NCBI GenBank assembly: GCA_937901085.1 | Contig: CALCHQ010000084.1 | Coordinates: forward strand, 3,647 to 67,646 | DNA from: an uncultured Verrucomicrobiales bacterium | GTDB taxonomy: Bacteria > Verrucomicrobiota > Verrucomicrobiia > Verrucomicrobiales > Akkermansiaceae | Length of the DNA stretch: 64,000 nucleotides | Direction of reading: 5' to 3' | In this document: positions 25,913 to 34,345 of the stretch, piece after piece | How the letters are laid out: each line of letters starts with the position of its first letter | How positions within the stretch are numbered: position 1 is the first letter of the stretch | Position numbers and translations under genes: made by a program | The notes under the pieces: model-generated | The model's database searches: none | What the model was told of the DNA's origin: nothing | What the model saw: only the letters and a program-made list of their open reading frames with translations

Positions 25913-28342
25913 ATGGATATCCGCATTACAGGTGCCAGCCAGAACACCCTGCGGCATATCAATCTGAATCTGCCGGGGGGGAAGCTCATTGCACTCATGG
26001 GGCCCAGCGGTTCGGGCAAGAGTACGCTGGCCTACGAGACTCTCTTTGCTGAATCCCGCCGCCGTTTCCTCGACTGCCTCTCTGCCGGTGCGCGCCGTCT
26101 GCTGGCTCGCCCGGAAAAACCGCATGTGGAGCGTATCGAGGGCTTGCCGCCGGCTCTGTGTCTGGAGCAGCATCTGCCTTCCGGCCAGTCCCGTACGGTG
26201 CTTGGTTCTCTCACCGAGACGCTGGATTATCTGCGTATCCTGTATGCCTCCATCGGTGTGCCTCACGACCCGGTGACGGGGGTGCGGTTGTCGCGCCTCA
26301 GCCCGGAAGAAATAACGTCCTCCCTGTGCGCTCTGCCGGAGAATACGCGTCTGACGCTGCTGGCTCCCTTGTCCCCGTCGTTCGGGCAGAACCCGGAAAG
26401 TGATATCCTGATGCTGCGGAAGCTGGGGTATCTGCGTGTGCGCGTGGCGGGGCAGATGCTGGAGCTGGAGGAACTGGAGCAGCGGCCGCCCGCCCTTGGC
26501 CAGGCTTGCGAACTGGTGGTGGACCGTATTGTGCTGCGCGAGGGGGTGGACTCGCGCGTGGCGGATTCCGTGCAGGCGGCTTTGCGTCTATGGCCGGATG
26601 AATTACGCGCCCTGGTGCAGCCGAAGGGCGGGGCAGAGGCGCTGCAATGCTTCCACACGCGCTATCGCAATGCAGAAACCGGCTTTACACTGCCGGATCT
26701 GACACCCGGTCTCTTTTCTCATTTTTCTTCTCACGGAGCCTGCCCGGAATGCAAAGGCCTGGGTACGGTGGAGGCGGCTGGTGGTGCCCTGGGCTTATGC
26801 CCGGCCTGCAAGGGAATGCGCCTGAATCCCACGGCTCTGGCGGTGACGCTGGATTTTGCTGGTCAGGAATGGGGGCTGGGTGCCTTCTGTGAGCTGCCGG
26901 TGCGGCAGAACCGCGCCTTGCTGGAGCAGCTTACGGTGCCGCCCGCATACTGCGATGCCCTTGCTCCGGCGCTGGAGAGCCTGAAACAGCGGCTCGATTG
27001 CCTGCTGGAACTGGGCCTGGGGTATCTGACTCTCTCCCGTGCAGCCAACACTCTTTCCGGAGGCGAATTGCAGAGGGCGCGCCTTGCCGGGCAGATTGGC
27101 GGCGGTTTGTCGGGTGTGCTGTATATTCTGGACGAACCCACCATCGGTCTGCACCCGGCAGAAACAGAGAAGCTGATTGCGGCGCTGCTGCGTCTGCGCG
27201 ACAAAGGGAACACGATTCTGGTGGTGGAGCATGACCCCCAGCTCCTGCAGGCCTGCGACTGGCTGGTGGAGATGGGACCCGGCAGCGGCCCCGCAGGCGG
27301 TCTGGTGCTGGCTGAGGGTACTTATGAGGATTTTCTGCACCACGAGACTTCCCCGACCGGAGCGTGGTTGTCCGGGCGTAAGTCGCTGCCGTCTGTTGAG
27401 CCGCGCCACCTGCCTGCCTGCCGCTGGCTGGTGCTGCCGCATGCCCATGCCCGGAACCTGAAGGATGTGGAGTTCCGTTTTCCGGCGGGGGCGTTCACCT
27501 GCCTTTCCGGGCCTGGTGGTTCGGGCAAGAGTACGCTGGTGCATGAATGCCTGCTGCCTGCCTTGAAAGAGGGGCGTGTGGAGGGGGCTGAGGGTATCGG
27601 CCGCGCTGTCCTGGTAGACCAGAGTCCGCTGGGGGCATCGCCCCGCTCGACTCCGGCCACCGCCACCGGGTTGCTGGATGTGCTGCGCCCCCTGTATGCG
27701 GCTTTGCCGCTTTCCCGCCAGCGCGGGTATACGGCTGCCCGTTTCTCGCTGAATACCCGCGGGGGACGGTGCGAGCGCTGCAGCGGCACAGGCCGCCTGC
27801 AGGTGGATATGAATTTCCTGGCTGATTTGTATACCGAATGCGATGCCTGCCACGGCGCACGCTATAACCGGGAGACGCTGGAGGTGACCTGGCGGGGTAA
27901 GTCCATTGCTCAGGCGTTGGCGCTGACGGTGGACGAGGCGGCGGAATTCTTTGCCGCTGTGCCGCAGGCGGCTGGTATCCTGAAAGCGCTGCAGGAACTG
28001 GGGTTGGGGTATCTGCCGCTCGACCGCTCTGTCACCACGCTTTCCGGCGGTGAATCTCAGCGTGTCAAGCTGGCTTCTTATCTGGCCAAGGCTGCACCCC
28101 GGCGTGGCAGCCGCCCGGCAGAGCAGCTGCTGTTTGTGCTGGATGAACCCAGTACCGGACTGCATTTTGCCGAACTGGAGCTGTTGCTGCGCGCCATTTA
28201 CCGTCTGCGGGCAGCGGGGCATACGATTTTGTGCATTGAACACAACCAGGGTATCCTTTCCCGCGCCGACTACATGGTGGAGCTGGGGCCGGGGGCAGGT
28301 GACGAGGGTGGCCGCATCACCTACGCCGGTGAGCCGGTTTAA
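25913..28342 (+). CDS. UvrA-family ABC ATPase, shortened paralogue
   Basis: The 809-aa protein has two ABC ATPase modules: Walker A GPSGSGKSTL (about residue 31) and GPGGSGKSTL (about 530), signatures LSGGELQRARLAGQ and LSGGESQRVKLASYL, Walker B LYILDEPTIGLH and LFVLDEPSTGLH. Zinc-module cysteines are present in CPECKGLG...CPACKGMRLNP and CERCSGTG...CDACHGARYN. Canonical UvrA is about 940 aa. Here the early knuckle usually written HCPxCG reads HDPVTG, so one zinc site is lost. That fits a UvrA2-type paralogue used in DNA damage tolerance or drug resistance rather than the main excision-repair enzyme, but I cannot check whether another uvrA exists. It lies 13 bp after the zinc-ribbon bactofilin. 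Confidence 0.8.
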   Translation: MDIRITGASQNTLRHINLNLPGGKLIALMGPSGSGKSTLAYETLFAESRRRFLDCLSAGARRLLARPEKPHVERIEGLPPALCLEQHLPSGQSRTVLGSLTETLDYLRILYASIGVPHDPVTGVRLSRLSPEEITSSLCALPENTRLTLLAPLSPSFGQNPESDILMLRKLGYLRVRVAGQMLELEELEQRPPALGQACELVVDRIVLREGVDSRVADSVQAALRLWPDELRALVQPKGGAEALQCFHTRYRNAETGFTLPDLTPGLFSHFSSHGACPECKGLGTVEAAGGALGLCPACKGMRLNPTALAVTLDFAGQEWGLGAFCELPVRQNRALLEQLTVPPAYCDALAPALESLKQRLDCLLELGLGYLTLSRAANTLSGGELQRARLAGQIGGGLSGVLYILDEPTIGLHPAETEKLIAALLRLRDKGNTILVVEHDPQLLQACDWLVEMGPGSGPAGGLVLAEGTYEDFLHHETSPTGAWLSGRKSLPSVEPRHLPACRWLVLPHAHARNLKDVEFRFPAGAFTCLSGPGGSGKSTLVHECLLPALKEGRVEGAEGIGRAVLVDQSPLGASPRSTPATATGLLDVLRPLYAALPLSRQRGYTAARFSLNTRGGRCERCSGTGRLQVDMNFLADLYTECDACHGARYNRETLEVTWRGKSIAQALALTVDEAAEFFAAVPQAAGILKALQELGLGYLPLDRSVTTLSGGESQRVKLASYLAKAAPRRGSRPAEQLLFVLDEPSTGLHFAELELLLRAIYRLRAAGHTILCIEHNQGILSRADYMVELGPGAGDEGGRITYAGEPV

Positions 28343-28920
28343 TGGCCGCCGTAGTCGCGCAGGTGGAGCATGAGCCTCGTTTTCTGGTAGCCGCGTGCGC
28401 GGAGGTATTGCAGCGGTGTCTGCCCGCCTGGTCCGCGGGTATCGGGGTTGGCTCCTGCCTGCAGCAGGATGAGGCCGATGCGGTGGTTGTTATCCCATAC
28501 GGCCTGCCAGAGAGGGGCGTAGCCTGCCGGGGTATCGCGGTCGGGGTCGGCTCCATGTGTGATGAGCCGGGATACAATGGCTTCGCTGCCTTGCCCGGTG
28601 GCTATCTGCAGCGGGGTGAAACCGTGGTGCAGGGCATTGGCATCGGCTCCGCGGTGGAGGAGTTCGGTGACGGTGTCCTCGATGCGCTTGCGTCTCTCCT
28701 GGTGGCTGCGTTTGTATTGCTGAATGAGCAACCCTAAGGCTGTTTCTCTGCCCCGGCGCGTGGCCTGGACGCTGGCTCCCTTGCGGAGAAGCTGTGCGAT
28801 TTCCTGCTGGTCGACACGGCTGCAGGCAGTCAGCAGTTCCTGGTTCAGGGTGTCGGTGCTGCGGCATGACAGCAGTGTCATGCCGAGCAGCAGCAGAAAG
28901 GTGAGGGTGCAGCGTATCAC
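28339..28920 (-). CDS. Ankyrin-repeat lipoprotein
   Basis: The 193-aa product has a lipoprotein signal, MIRCTLTFLLLLGMTLLSC (lipid-anchored Cys at residue 19), followed by about four to five ankyrin repeats: LLTACSRVDQQEIAQLLRKGASV, VTELLHRGADANALHHGFTPLQIAT, IVSRLITHGADPDRDTPAGYAPLWQA, LILLQAGANPDTRGPGGQTPLQYL. It is probably a periplasmic protein-protein adaptor. The GTG start is preceded after 6 bases by TAGCAT, again predicting a leaderless mRNA. It converges with the UvrA-like gene and their stop codons overlap by 4 bases. Confidence 0.78.
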   Translation of the reverse strand: MIRCTLTFLLLLGMTLLSCRSTDTLNQELLTACSRVDQQEIAQLLRKGASVQATRRGRETALGLLIQQYKRSHQERRKRIEDTVTELLHRGADANALHHGFTPLQIATGQGSEAIVSRLITHGADPDRDTPAGYAPLWQAVWDNNHRIGLILLQAGANPDTRGPGGQTPLQYLRARGYQKTRLMLHLRDYGGH

Positions 28921-28979
28921 GCTACTATGCTACCAGAGCTTCCGGGCGCATGCAAGCCCGCTTTTGTCACAGTTTGGCA

Positions 28980-29008
28980 TTGAACAACAGCGAGCCGGAG
29001 CGTATACT
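28980..29008 (+). promoter_or_regulatory. UGPase promoter
   Basis: TTGAAC (28980-28985), 17 bp, TATACT (29003-29008); 11 bases to the ATG at 29020. Confidence 0.65.
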
Positions 29009-29019
29009 GGGGGCAGCGT

Positions 29020-30342
29020 ATGAATTTTGATAGTATTGAACGCAAGATGCAGGGCGTGGGGCTTTCCCGCGCCGCGATTGATGCTTTCCGCCATAGTGTG
29101 GGGGTGCTTTGCTCGGAACAGAGCATGATGATTCCGGAGACGGAGATTGAACCGGCTCGCGATGTGGCAGCCTGGGACGAACTGGTGGCAACCACTCCCG
29201 AAGCGGATGCGGCGCTGCTGGCTCAGGCGGTGCTGGTGAAGCTCAACGGCGGGCTGGGTACAGGCATGGGCTTGCAGAAGGCCAAGAGCCTGCTGGAAAT
29301 CAAGCCGGGGGTGACTTTCCTGGATACGATTGTGCGACAGGTGCAGAGCCTGCGTGAACGCGCCGGCTACCCGGTGAACCTGCTGCTCATGAATTCCTTT
29401 TCCACAAGTGGGGATACCATGGCTCACCTGGCTCAGTATGCCGATTTTGCCGATGCTTCCCAGGTGGAGATGCTGCAGAACCGCGTGCCTAAGCTTCTGA
29501 CAGAGTCTCTGGAGCCGGTGGAATTTCCCTCGAACCCGGAGCTGGAATGGTGTCCGCCCGGCCATGGCGATATTTACCCGGCGCTGGTGGGCAGCGGATG
29601 GCTCGATAAGCTGCTGGCGGCGGGGGTGAAGTATGCCTTTGTTTCGAATTCGGACAATCTGGGCGCGCAGCTGGATACGCGTTTCCTGCGCTGGTTTGCG
29701 GAGAGTGGCGCTCCCTTTGTGATGGAGGTGACCCGCCGTACCGAGGCGGACAAGAAGGGAGGCCATCTGGCCACCCGCAAGGCGGATGGCCAGCCGATTC
29801 TGCGCGAGGTGGCCCAATGCCCGGATGCGGATGTGGAGGATTTCCAGAATATCGACAAACACCGTTATTTCAACACTAATAACCTCTGGATTCGCCTGGA
29901 TGCGCTCAAGATGGTGCTGGAGGCCAACGGGGGAGTGCTGCCCCTGCCGGTCATCTGCAACAGCAAGACGGTGGACCCGCGCGATGCTGCTTCCCCGAAG
30001 GTTTACCAGCTGGAAACGGCGATGGGGGCGGCCTTGCAATGCTTCCCCGGCGCCCGTGCGGTCTGTGTGCCGCGTTCCCGCTTCTTCCCGGTGAAGACCT
30101 GTTCGGATTTGCTGCTGCTGCGCTCTGACGCGGTGGAGATTGATGAGGCCGGTGCCATGAAGCTGGCTCCCGAATGCGGCGGCGTGGCCCCGGTGGTGCT
30201 GCTGGAGGGTAAGCTCTACAAGCTGGTGGATTCGCTGGATGCCCTCGGTGTTCCTTCCCTCAAGCATGTGAGCAAGCTGGTGGTTACCAAGGTTCACCGC
30301 TTTGCTCCCGGCGAGCCGCTCTGCGGCGAGGTGCAGATTTGA
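29020..30342 (+). CDS. UTP--glucose-1-phosphate uridylyltransferase, eukaryotic-type (UDPGP family)
   Basis: The 440-aa protein has the UDPGP family loop KLNGGLGTGMGLQKAKSLLEI (about residues 73-93) for UTP binding, then MNSFSTSGDT, WCPPGHGDIYPAL and FVSNSDNLGAQLD. FNTNNLWIRLDALK and RSRFFPVKTCSDLLLLRSD close the active site. It makes UDP-glucose for glycan and cell-envelope synthesis. This family is typical of eukaryotes and some bacterial phyla and is unrelated in sequence to GalU. It is monocistronic: strong promoter in front, strong terminator behind. Confidence 0.88.
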   Translation: MNFDSIERKMQGVGLSRAAIDAFRHSVGVLCSEQSMMIPETEIEPARDVAAWDELVATTPEADAALLAQAVLVKLNGGLGTGMGLQKAKSLLEIKPGVTFLDTIVRQVQSLRERAGYPVNLLLMNSFSTSGDTMAHLAQYADFADASQVEMLQNRVPKLLTESLEPVEFPSNPELEWCPPGHGDIYPALVGSGWLDKLLAAGVKYAFVSNSDNLGAQLDTRFLRWFAESGAPFVMEVTRRTEADKKGGHLATRKADGQPILREVAQCPDADVEDFQNIDKHRYFNTNNLWIRLDALKMVLEANGGVLPLPVICNSKTVDPRDAASPKVYQLETAMGAALQCFPGARAVCVPRSRFFPVKTCSDLLLLRSDAVEIDEAGAMKLAPECGGVAPVVLLEGKLYKLVDSLDALGVPSLKHVSKLVVTKVHRFAPGEPLCGEVQI

Positions 30343-30360
30343 GCTTTGCACCACCGGAAT

Positions 30361-30396
30361 ACAAAGGGACGCTTCCTGTTGGAAGCGTCCCTTTGT
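30361..30396. terminator. Terminator between UGPase and thioesterase genes
   Basis: Perfect 16-bp stem, 30361-30376 with 30381-30396, TGTT loop, A-rich and T-rich ends on opposite sides; works for both convergent genes. Confidence 0.85.
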
Positions 30397-30415
30397 TTGT
30401 GGGGGAAGGTGGGGG

Positions 30416-30841
30416 TTAATCCTGTAAATCCTCAACCGGGGCAGCGCTGTTGTACCAGGATTCCGGGATGCGCTGCGGGCGTCCCTGTGGCATCTGCACC
30501 AATGCAAGGCATTGGCGCACTTTGACACAGACCTGCTGCGCGTCGTCGCGGCGGATTTCAAACACGCACCAGAAGCGGGATTTTTCCACCTTCTCGATCC
30601 AGGCATATATCTGGATTTTATCACCCATGAAGGCGGGACGCTTGTACTGCACCTCGTGGCTCACAAGTACGAGGTGGCGGTCCTCGCGGATGAGGCCGAT
30701 GAAGTCAATGCCCAGCTCCGGGGCCATCTTGGTACGGCATTCTTCAATCCAGCGCAGGTAGGCCAGGTTGTGTACTACGCCGCCGCAGTCGGTGTCGTAG
30801 TACATCACATCATAGTTGAGAATGAATTGGGGATTTTTCAT
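30416..30841 (-). CDS. Acyl-CoA thioesterase, YbgC/FadM hotdog family
   Basis: The 141-aa hotdog-fold protein has the hallmark YYDTDCGGVVHNLAYLRWIEECR, with Asp in the active-site YxDTDxxGxVxNxxYLxW motif, then VSHEVQYKRPAFMGDKIQI. Members cleave acyl-CoA or act with the Tol-Pal system. I chose the ATG at 30841; a longer in-frame start would run through the hairpin at 30859-30888. TATATG lies 8 bases upstream, so it may have its own weak promoter. Confidence 0.82.
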   Translation of the reverse strand: MKNPQFILNYDVMYYDTDCGGVVHNLAYLRWIEECRTKMAPELGIDFIGLIREDRHLVLVSHEVQYKRPAFMGDKIQIYAWIEKVEKSRFWCVFEIRRDDAQQVCVKVRQCLALVQMPQGRPQRIPESWYNSAAPVEDLQD

Positions 30842-30858
30842 AGTTTCTGCATATAAAT

Positions 30859-30888
30859 GGGCAGGGGGTGCAAGCGCACCTCCTGCCC
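30859..30888 (-). terminator. Hairpin between aminotransferase and thioesterase genes
   Basis: 13-bp stem with one G-T pair, 30859-30871 with 30876-30888; on the minus strand ATTTATAT follows. It should limit read-through from the aminotransferase gene. Confidence 0.6.
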
Positions 30889-30912
30889 GGTGTTGCAAAA
30901 TGGCGGGGTGCT

Positions 30913-32004
30913 TTACTTGGACTTGAGGAAGTCTTCCACCGCAGCGGTGATTTCCTTCATGTCCTCCATCTGGAGTTCGCCCATGTGGGCAATGCGGAAG
31001 GTCTTGTCCTTCAGACCGCCGTAGCCGTTGCCCAGCTGCAGGTTGCGCGGGGCAAGGAAGGCGTTGAGTTCGGGGATGGAAATCATCTCGTCGCTGCCCT
31101 TGGGACGGGAGTCGATGACGGTGAGGGTCTTGGAAAGGTACTTGCGGTTGGGGTACACGGCAAAATACTCATCGGCCCAGGCGCGGGTGTAGGCGGCCAG
31201 TTCCTCGTGGCGGGCAAAGCGGTTTTCGATGCCTTCGACCTCCACGATGTGCTGGAGCTGCTTGTCGAGCGCATACATGAGAGAGAGGCACGGGGTGGAG
31301 GTATACTGGTAGTTCTTCTTGTCGATGAAGTCCCAAAGGGTGCGCAGGTCGAAGTAGAGACCGCGGTTTTCCACTTCGGCGGTGCGGTCGTAGGCTTTCT
31401 TGCTCATGGCGCAGATGGCCAGGCCGGGGGGCAGCGCCAGAGCCTTCTGGGTGGAGGTGATGAGTACGTCGATACCGAGCTTGTCGGTCTCAATCTTGGA
31501 GCCGGCGGCAGAGGAAACGGCATCCACACACCAGACGACATCCGGGTACTTCTTCATGACCTCGGCGATTTCCTCGACCGGGTTCTGGATGCCGGAGGAT
31601 GTTTCGTTATGGGTGACGGTGAGCAGGTCGTACTTGCCGGTGGAGAGGGCGGCATCCACCATTTCAGCGGTGGTGGGTTCACCCATCACGCTGTCAAACT
31701 TGTCTGCCGGAATGCCGTTGGTCTTGGCCATCTTGTACCACTTATCGCCGAAAGCGCCAATGGAGAACACCGCGGCTCGCTTGGCGGTACAGGAGCGGAT
31801 GGCGCCTTCCATGAGGCCGGAGCCGGAGGAGGTGGAGAGCAGGATGCGGTTTTCGGTGAAGAGAATCTTCTGCATGTTGTCAGAAATGCGCTTCTGGATT
31901 TCCGACGCTTTCTTGGAGCGGTGGGCAATCATCGGCAGCGACATTTCCTTGAGAATTTCCTCAGAAACAACGGTAGGACCGGGAATGAACAATTTGATGG
32001 CCAT
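30913..32004 (-). CDS. Class V aminotransferase, alanine/serine--glyoxylate aminotransferase type
   Basis: The 363-aa PLP enzyme starts MAIKLFIPGPTVVSEEILKEM, the N-terminus of the AGT family. STSSGSGLMEGAIRS binds the PLP phosphate, CVDAVSSAAGSKIETDKLGIDVLITSTQKAL contains the Asp and the Schiff-base Lys (about residue 193), and the C-terminus has RIAHMGELQMEDM. Family members use alanine, serine or phosphoserine as amino donors. As no serC is visible nearby, a role in serine or glycine metabolism is plausible but unproven. A TAGAAT box with extended -10 (TGCTAGAAT, minus strand 32045-32037) lies about 33 bases upstream. Confidence 0.8.
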   Translation of the reverse strand: MAIKLFIPGPTVVSEEILKEMSLPMIAHRSKKASEIQKRISDNMQKILFTENRILLSTSSGSGLMEGAIRSCTAKRAAVFSIGAFGDKWYKMAKTNGIPADKFDSVMGEPTTAEMVDAALSTGKYDLLTVTHNETSSGIQNPVEEIAEVMKKYPDVVWCVDAVSSAAGSKIETDKLGIDVLITSTQKALALPPGLAICAMSKKAYDRTAEVENRGLYFDLRTLWDFIDKKNYQYTSTPCLSLMYALDKQLQHIVEVEGIENRFARHEELAAYTRAWADEYFAVYPNRKYLSKTLTVIDSRPKGSDEMISIPELNAFLAPRNLQLGNGYGGLKDKTFRIAHMGELQMEDMKEITAAVEDFLKSK

Positions 32005-32096
32005 AGCTGGTAGGAATGAGATTGTTTAACCCTGCCATTCTAGCACGCGGAGCAGGCTAAGGCGAGCATAAAATCCATATGTGACAAAGAAGAATG

Positions 32097-32125
32097 TTGC
32101 ATCGGCTGGGTTCTTGCTCTATACT
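32097..32125 (+). promoter_or_regulatory. Promoter of the SurA-like gene
   Basis: TTGCAT (32097-32102), 17 bp, TATACT (32120-32125); 8 bases to the ATG at 32134. Confidence 0.65.
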
Positions 32126-32133
32126 GGCAGTAT

Positions 32134-33138
32134 ATGAAACTTGTAAGCCGTTTTGCTGTGCTGGTGCTGGCTCTGCTGACCATGGGGGTATCCCAGGCGG
32201 GGCCGAAGACTGCTGTGGTGAACCGCGTTGCTGCTACGGTGAATGGCCGTCCCATCACGTCGAGTGAGGTCCGGGCGCGCCTGGCTCCTTATTTCCGCGA
32301 GCTGATGCTGCTTTATCCGCGCCAGGGCCCCCGCTTTAATTCCGAACTGGTGGCGGCCAAGAAAGCTGTACTCAATGACTTGATTGAGCGCGAGCTGGTG
32401 CTGAGTGATTTTACAACGAAGGGTTTTTCCATCAAGGAAGACCAGGTGGAGGATGAAATCAACCGCCGTATTCTGGTGCAGTATAATGGCGACCGCAGTC
32501 AGTTCCTTGAGAATCTTCGCAAGAGCGGTATGAATTATACGGAGTACCGCGATTCTGTCCGGAAGGAGATTACGGTGTCGGCCATGCGCGGGATGCGCTA
32601 CGAGCGTGGTATTCCACCCACCCCGGACGAAATCCGGGAGGAATACGAGGCAACCAGTTCCGAGTACCGCGATATCATGAATGACCGGATTTCTTACAGC
32701 AAGATTTTCATTCCGGCCATGGACCCGGAGGACCCCTTGATGACGCCTGAGGATCGCTACAAACTGGCCACTACCCTGCGCGAGGATATTGAAAAGGGCA
32801 GGATTTCCTTTGCCGATGCTGCCAGGAAGTATTCGCGCGATGCTCATGCTGAGGATGGCGGCAAGTGGCCTTCGCTGCAGCGCAATGAGCTGGCGGTGGA
32901 GTTTGCCAATGTGGTGTTTGCCGCGCAGCCTGGCCAGTTGGTCGGTCCGCTCCTTGACCCGGCCGGGTTCACTATCGTGAAGGTGCAGAGCAAGAAGCTG
33001 GCGGCAGCTCCCTCGCTGGAGAAGCCGGAAATCAAGCAGAAGGTGGATGATGCCGTACGCCGCAAGAAGAGTGAGCGCCGCTACCGTCAGTGGGTGGAGC
33101 GCCTGCGCGATAAGGCGGTGATTCGCACCTTTATCTGA
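32134..33138 (+). CDS. SurA-like periplasmic peptidyl-prolyl isomerase/chaperone
   Basis: The 334-aa product has signal peptide MKLVSRFAVLVLALLTMGVSQAG. The SurA-type N-terminal chaperone domain (VAATVNGRPITSSEVRARL ... KAVLNDLIERELVLSDF) comes next. A parvulin/rotamase domain follows (about residues 185-300: ISYSKIFIPA ... DIEKGRISFADAARKYSRDAHAEDGGKWPSLQRNEL ... VFAAQPGQLVGPLLDPAGFTIVKVQSK). It probably assists outer-membrane protein folding. It is monocistronic, between its own promoter and a terminator. Confidence 0.85.
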   Translation: MKLVSRFAVLVLALLTMGVSQAGPKTAVVNRVAATVNGRPITSSEVRARLAPYFRELMLLYPRQGPRFNSELVAAKKAVLNDLIERELVLSDFTTKGFSIKEDQVEDEINRRILVQYNGDRSQFLENLRKSGMNYTEYRDSVRKEITVSAMRGMRYERGIPPTPDEIREEYEATSSEYRDIMNDRISYSKIFIPAMDPEDPLMTPEDRYKLATTLREDIEKGRISFADAARKYSRDAHAEDGGKWPSLQRNELAVEFANVVFAAQPGQLVGPLLDPAGFTIVKVQSKKLAAAPSLEKPEIKQKVDDAVRRKKSERRYRQWVERLRDKAVIRTFI

Positions 33139-33160
33139 TAGCTTTCTATTGCCTTTGAAT

Positions 33161-33195
33161 ACAGAAGGCTCTGGTGTTGCACCAGGGCCTTCTGT
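33161..33195 (+). terminator. Terminator after the SurA-like gene
   Basis: 16-bp stem with one wobble pair, 33161-33176 with 33180-33195, 3-base loop, followed by GTTTA. Confidence 0.7.
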
Positions 33196-33205
33196 GTTTA
33201 ATTGC

Positions 33206-33234
33206 TTGACGCGGCGGAGGGCGTTTGTTAGTAT
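33206..33234 (+). promoter_or_regulatory. Promoter of the GT10-like gene
   Basis: TTGACG (33206-33211), 17 bp, TAGTAT (33229-33234); about 15 bases of leader to the ATG at 33256. Confidence 0.6.
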
Positions 33235-33255
33235 GGGATTAGTCAATATATCTGA

Positions 33256-34263
33256 ATGGAAAAGCATATGGTACGAGTAAAAATGCTGAGTAAGTATGCG
33301 GCCAGGGGGGGGGCTTGCGTCGAACGTGCCGGCGTGTGTTTTATTTATGATGCATCATGCCGGGAGTATGACTGGCTGGTGGTTTATGATGAAATGCCGT
33401 CCAAAGGCGACTATTCCAAGTGGGAGGCTGAGTTGCTGGCCTGCCCCAGGGAACGGACGGTTCTGATTACGGTGGAGCCTCCGTCCATCAAGCTGTACCC
33501 GCGGTGTTTTACATCGCAGTTCGGCTATGTGCTTACCACTCATACGCCGGAGGAGTTACCGCATCCGAATCATATCTATGGGGAAGGCTGTCTTGCCTGG
33601 TGCGCCGGCATTTCATACGAAGAGGCGCATGCAATGCAGGATTTTTCCAAGACAAAGACTATTGCCACAGTATGTTCTGCCAAGCAGCAGAGCCATACGC
33701 TACATGCGAAACGGTATGAATTAATCAAATATATAGCCGCACGCATGCCGGAGCTGGATTGGTATGGCTGGGGGGTTAAGCATCTGGATAAAAAGGCGGA
33801 TGCTCAGAATGATTACCGGTACAGCATTGCCGTGGAAAACTATGTGGCACCGTTCCATTGGACGGATAAGATAGCCGACCCTTTGCTCAGCATGTGCCTG
33901 ACTTTCTATGTGGGGGACCCCCGTCTGGAGGAGGTTTTCCCGGCTGAGAGTTTTATACGCATTCCTTTAGAGAATCACGAGGAAGCATATAACATTATTC
34001 GGCAGGCCATCGATGACAACGCCTACGAGAAGCGCCTGCCGGCCATAAAGGAGGCCCGCCGCCGCCTGATTGAGGAATGTAACATGTTTAACCGCGTGGC
34101 TTCGCTTATTGCCAGGCATCAGGCGGAATATGGAGATGAATACAAACCGGTTAAGCGCTATGTGCTGAAAGGTCGTCACAGGTTGAGACTCAATCCTTTG
34201 AATGTGCTTTCGGAAATGTGGGATAATATGCGCTACTGGTTCATGAAGCGGCGTGCCCGCTGA
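33256..34263 (+). CDS. GT10-like glycosyltransferase (alpha-1,3/4-fucosyltransferase family)
   Basis: The 335-aa soluble protein has the GT10 donor-site region DYRYSIAVENYVAPFHWTDKIADPLLSMCLTFYVGDPRLEEVFPAESFIRI (about residues 190-240), matching the family pattern Y-x-(F/L)-x-(F)-E-N-S-x-x-x-D-Y-x-T-E-K. The N-terminal half supplies a GT-B acceptor domain. The tail (KRYVLKGRHRLRLNPLNVLSEMWDNMRYWFMKRRAR) is basic and amphipathic, typical of bacterial FucTs that dock on the inner membrane. Likely transfers fucose to a surface glycan; Ser/Tyr changes in the motif leave the exact sugar open. A second start at 33268 is possible. Confidence 0.68.
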   Translation: MEKHMVRVKMLSKYAARGGACVERAGVCFIYDASCREYDWLVVYDEMPSKGDYSKWEAELLACPRERTVLITVEPPSIKLYPRCFTSQFGYVLTTHTPEELPHPNHIYGEGCLAWCAGISYEEAHAMQDFSKTKTIATVCSAKQQSHTLHAKRYELIKYIAARMPELDWYGWGVKHLDKKADAQNDYRYSIAVENYVAPFHWTDKIADPLLSMCLTFYVGDPRLEEVFPAESFIRIPLENHEEAYNIIRQAIDDNAYEKRLPAIKEARRRLIEECNMFNRVASLIARHQAEYGDEYKPVKRYVLKGRHRLRLNPLNVLSEMWDNMRYWFMKRRAR

Positions 34264-34288
34264 GCCGTTGTTAAAACTCTATTTAAGT

Positions 34289-34324
34289 AAAAGGAGGAGT
34301 CGCCACCTGGCGACTCCTCCTTTT
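34289..34324. terminator. Bidirectional terminator between two glycosyltransferase genes
   Basis: Perfect 17-bp stem, 34289-34305 with 34308-34324, 2-base loop, A4 on one side and T4 on the other. Confidence 0.85.
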
Positions 34325-34345
34325 CTTGTTGGGGGAAGTGTAGTG

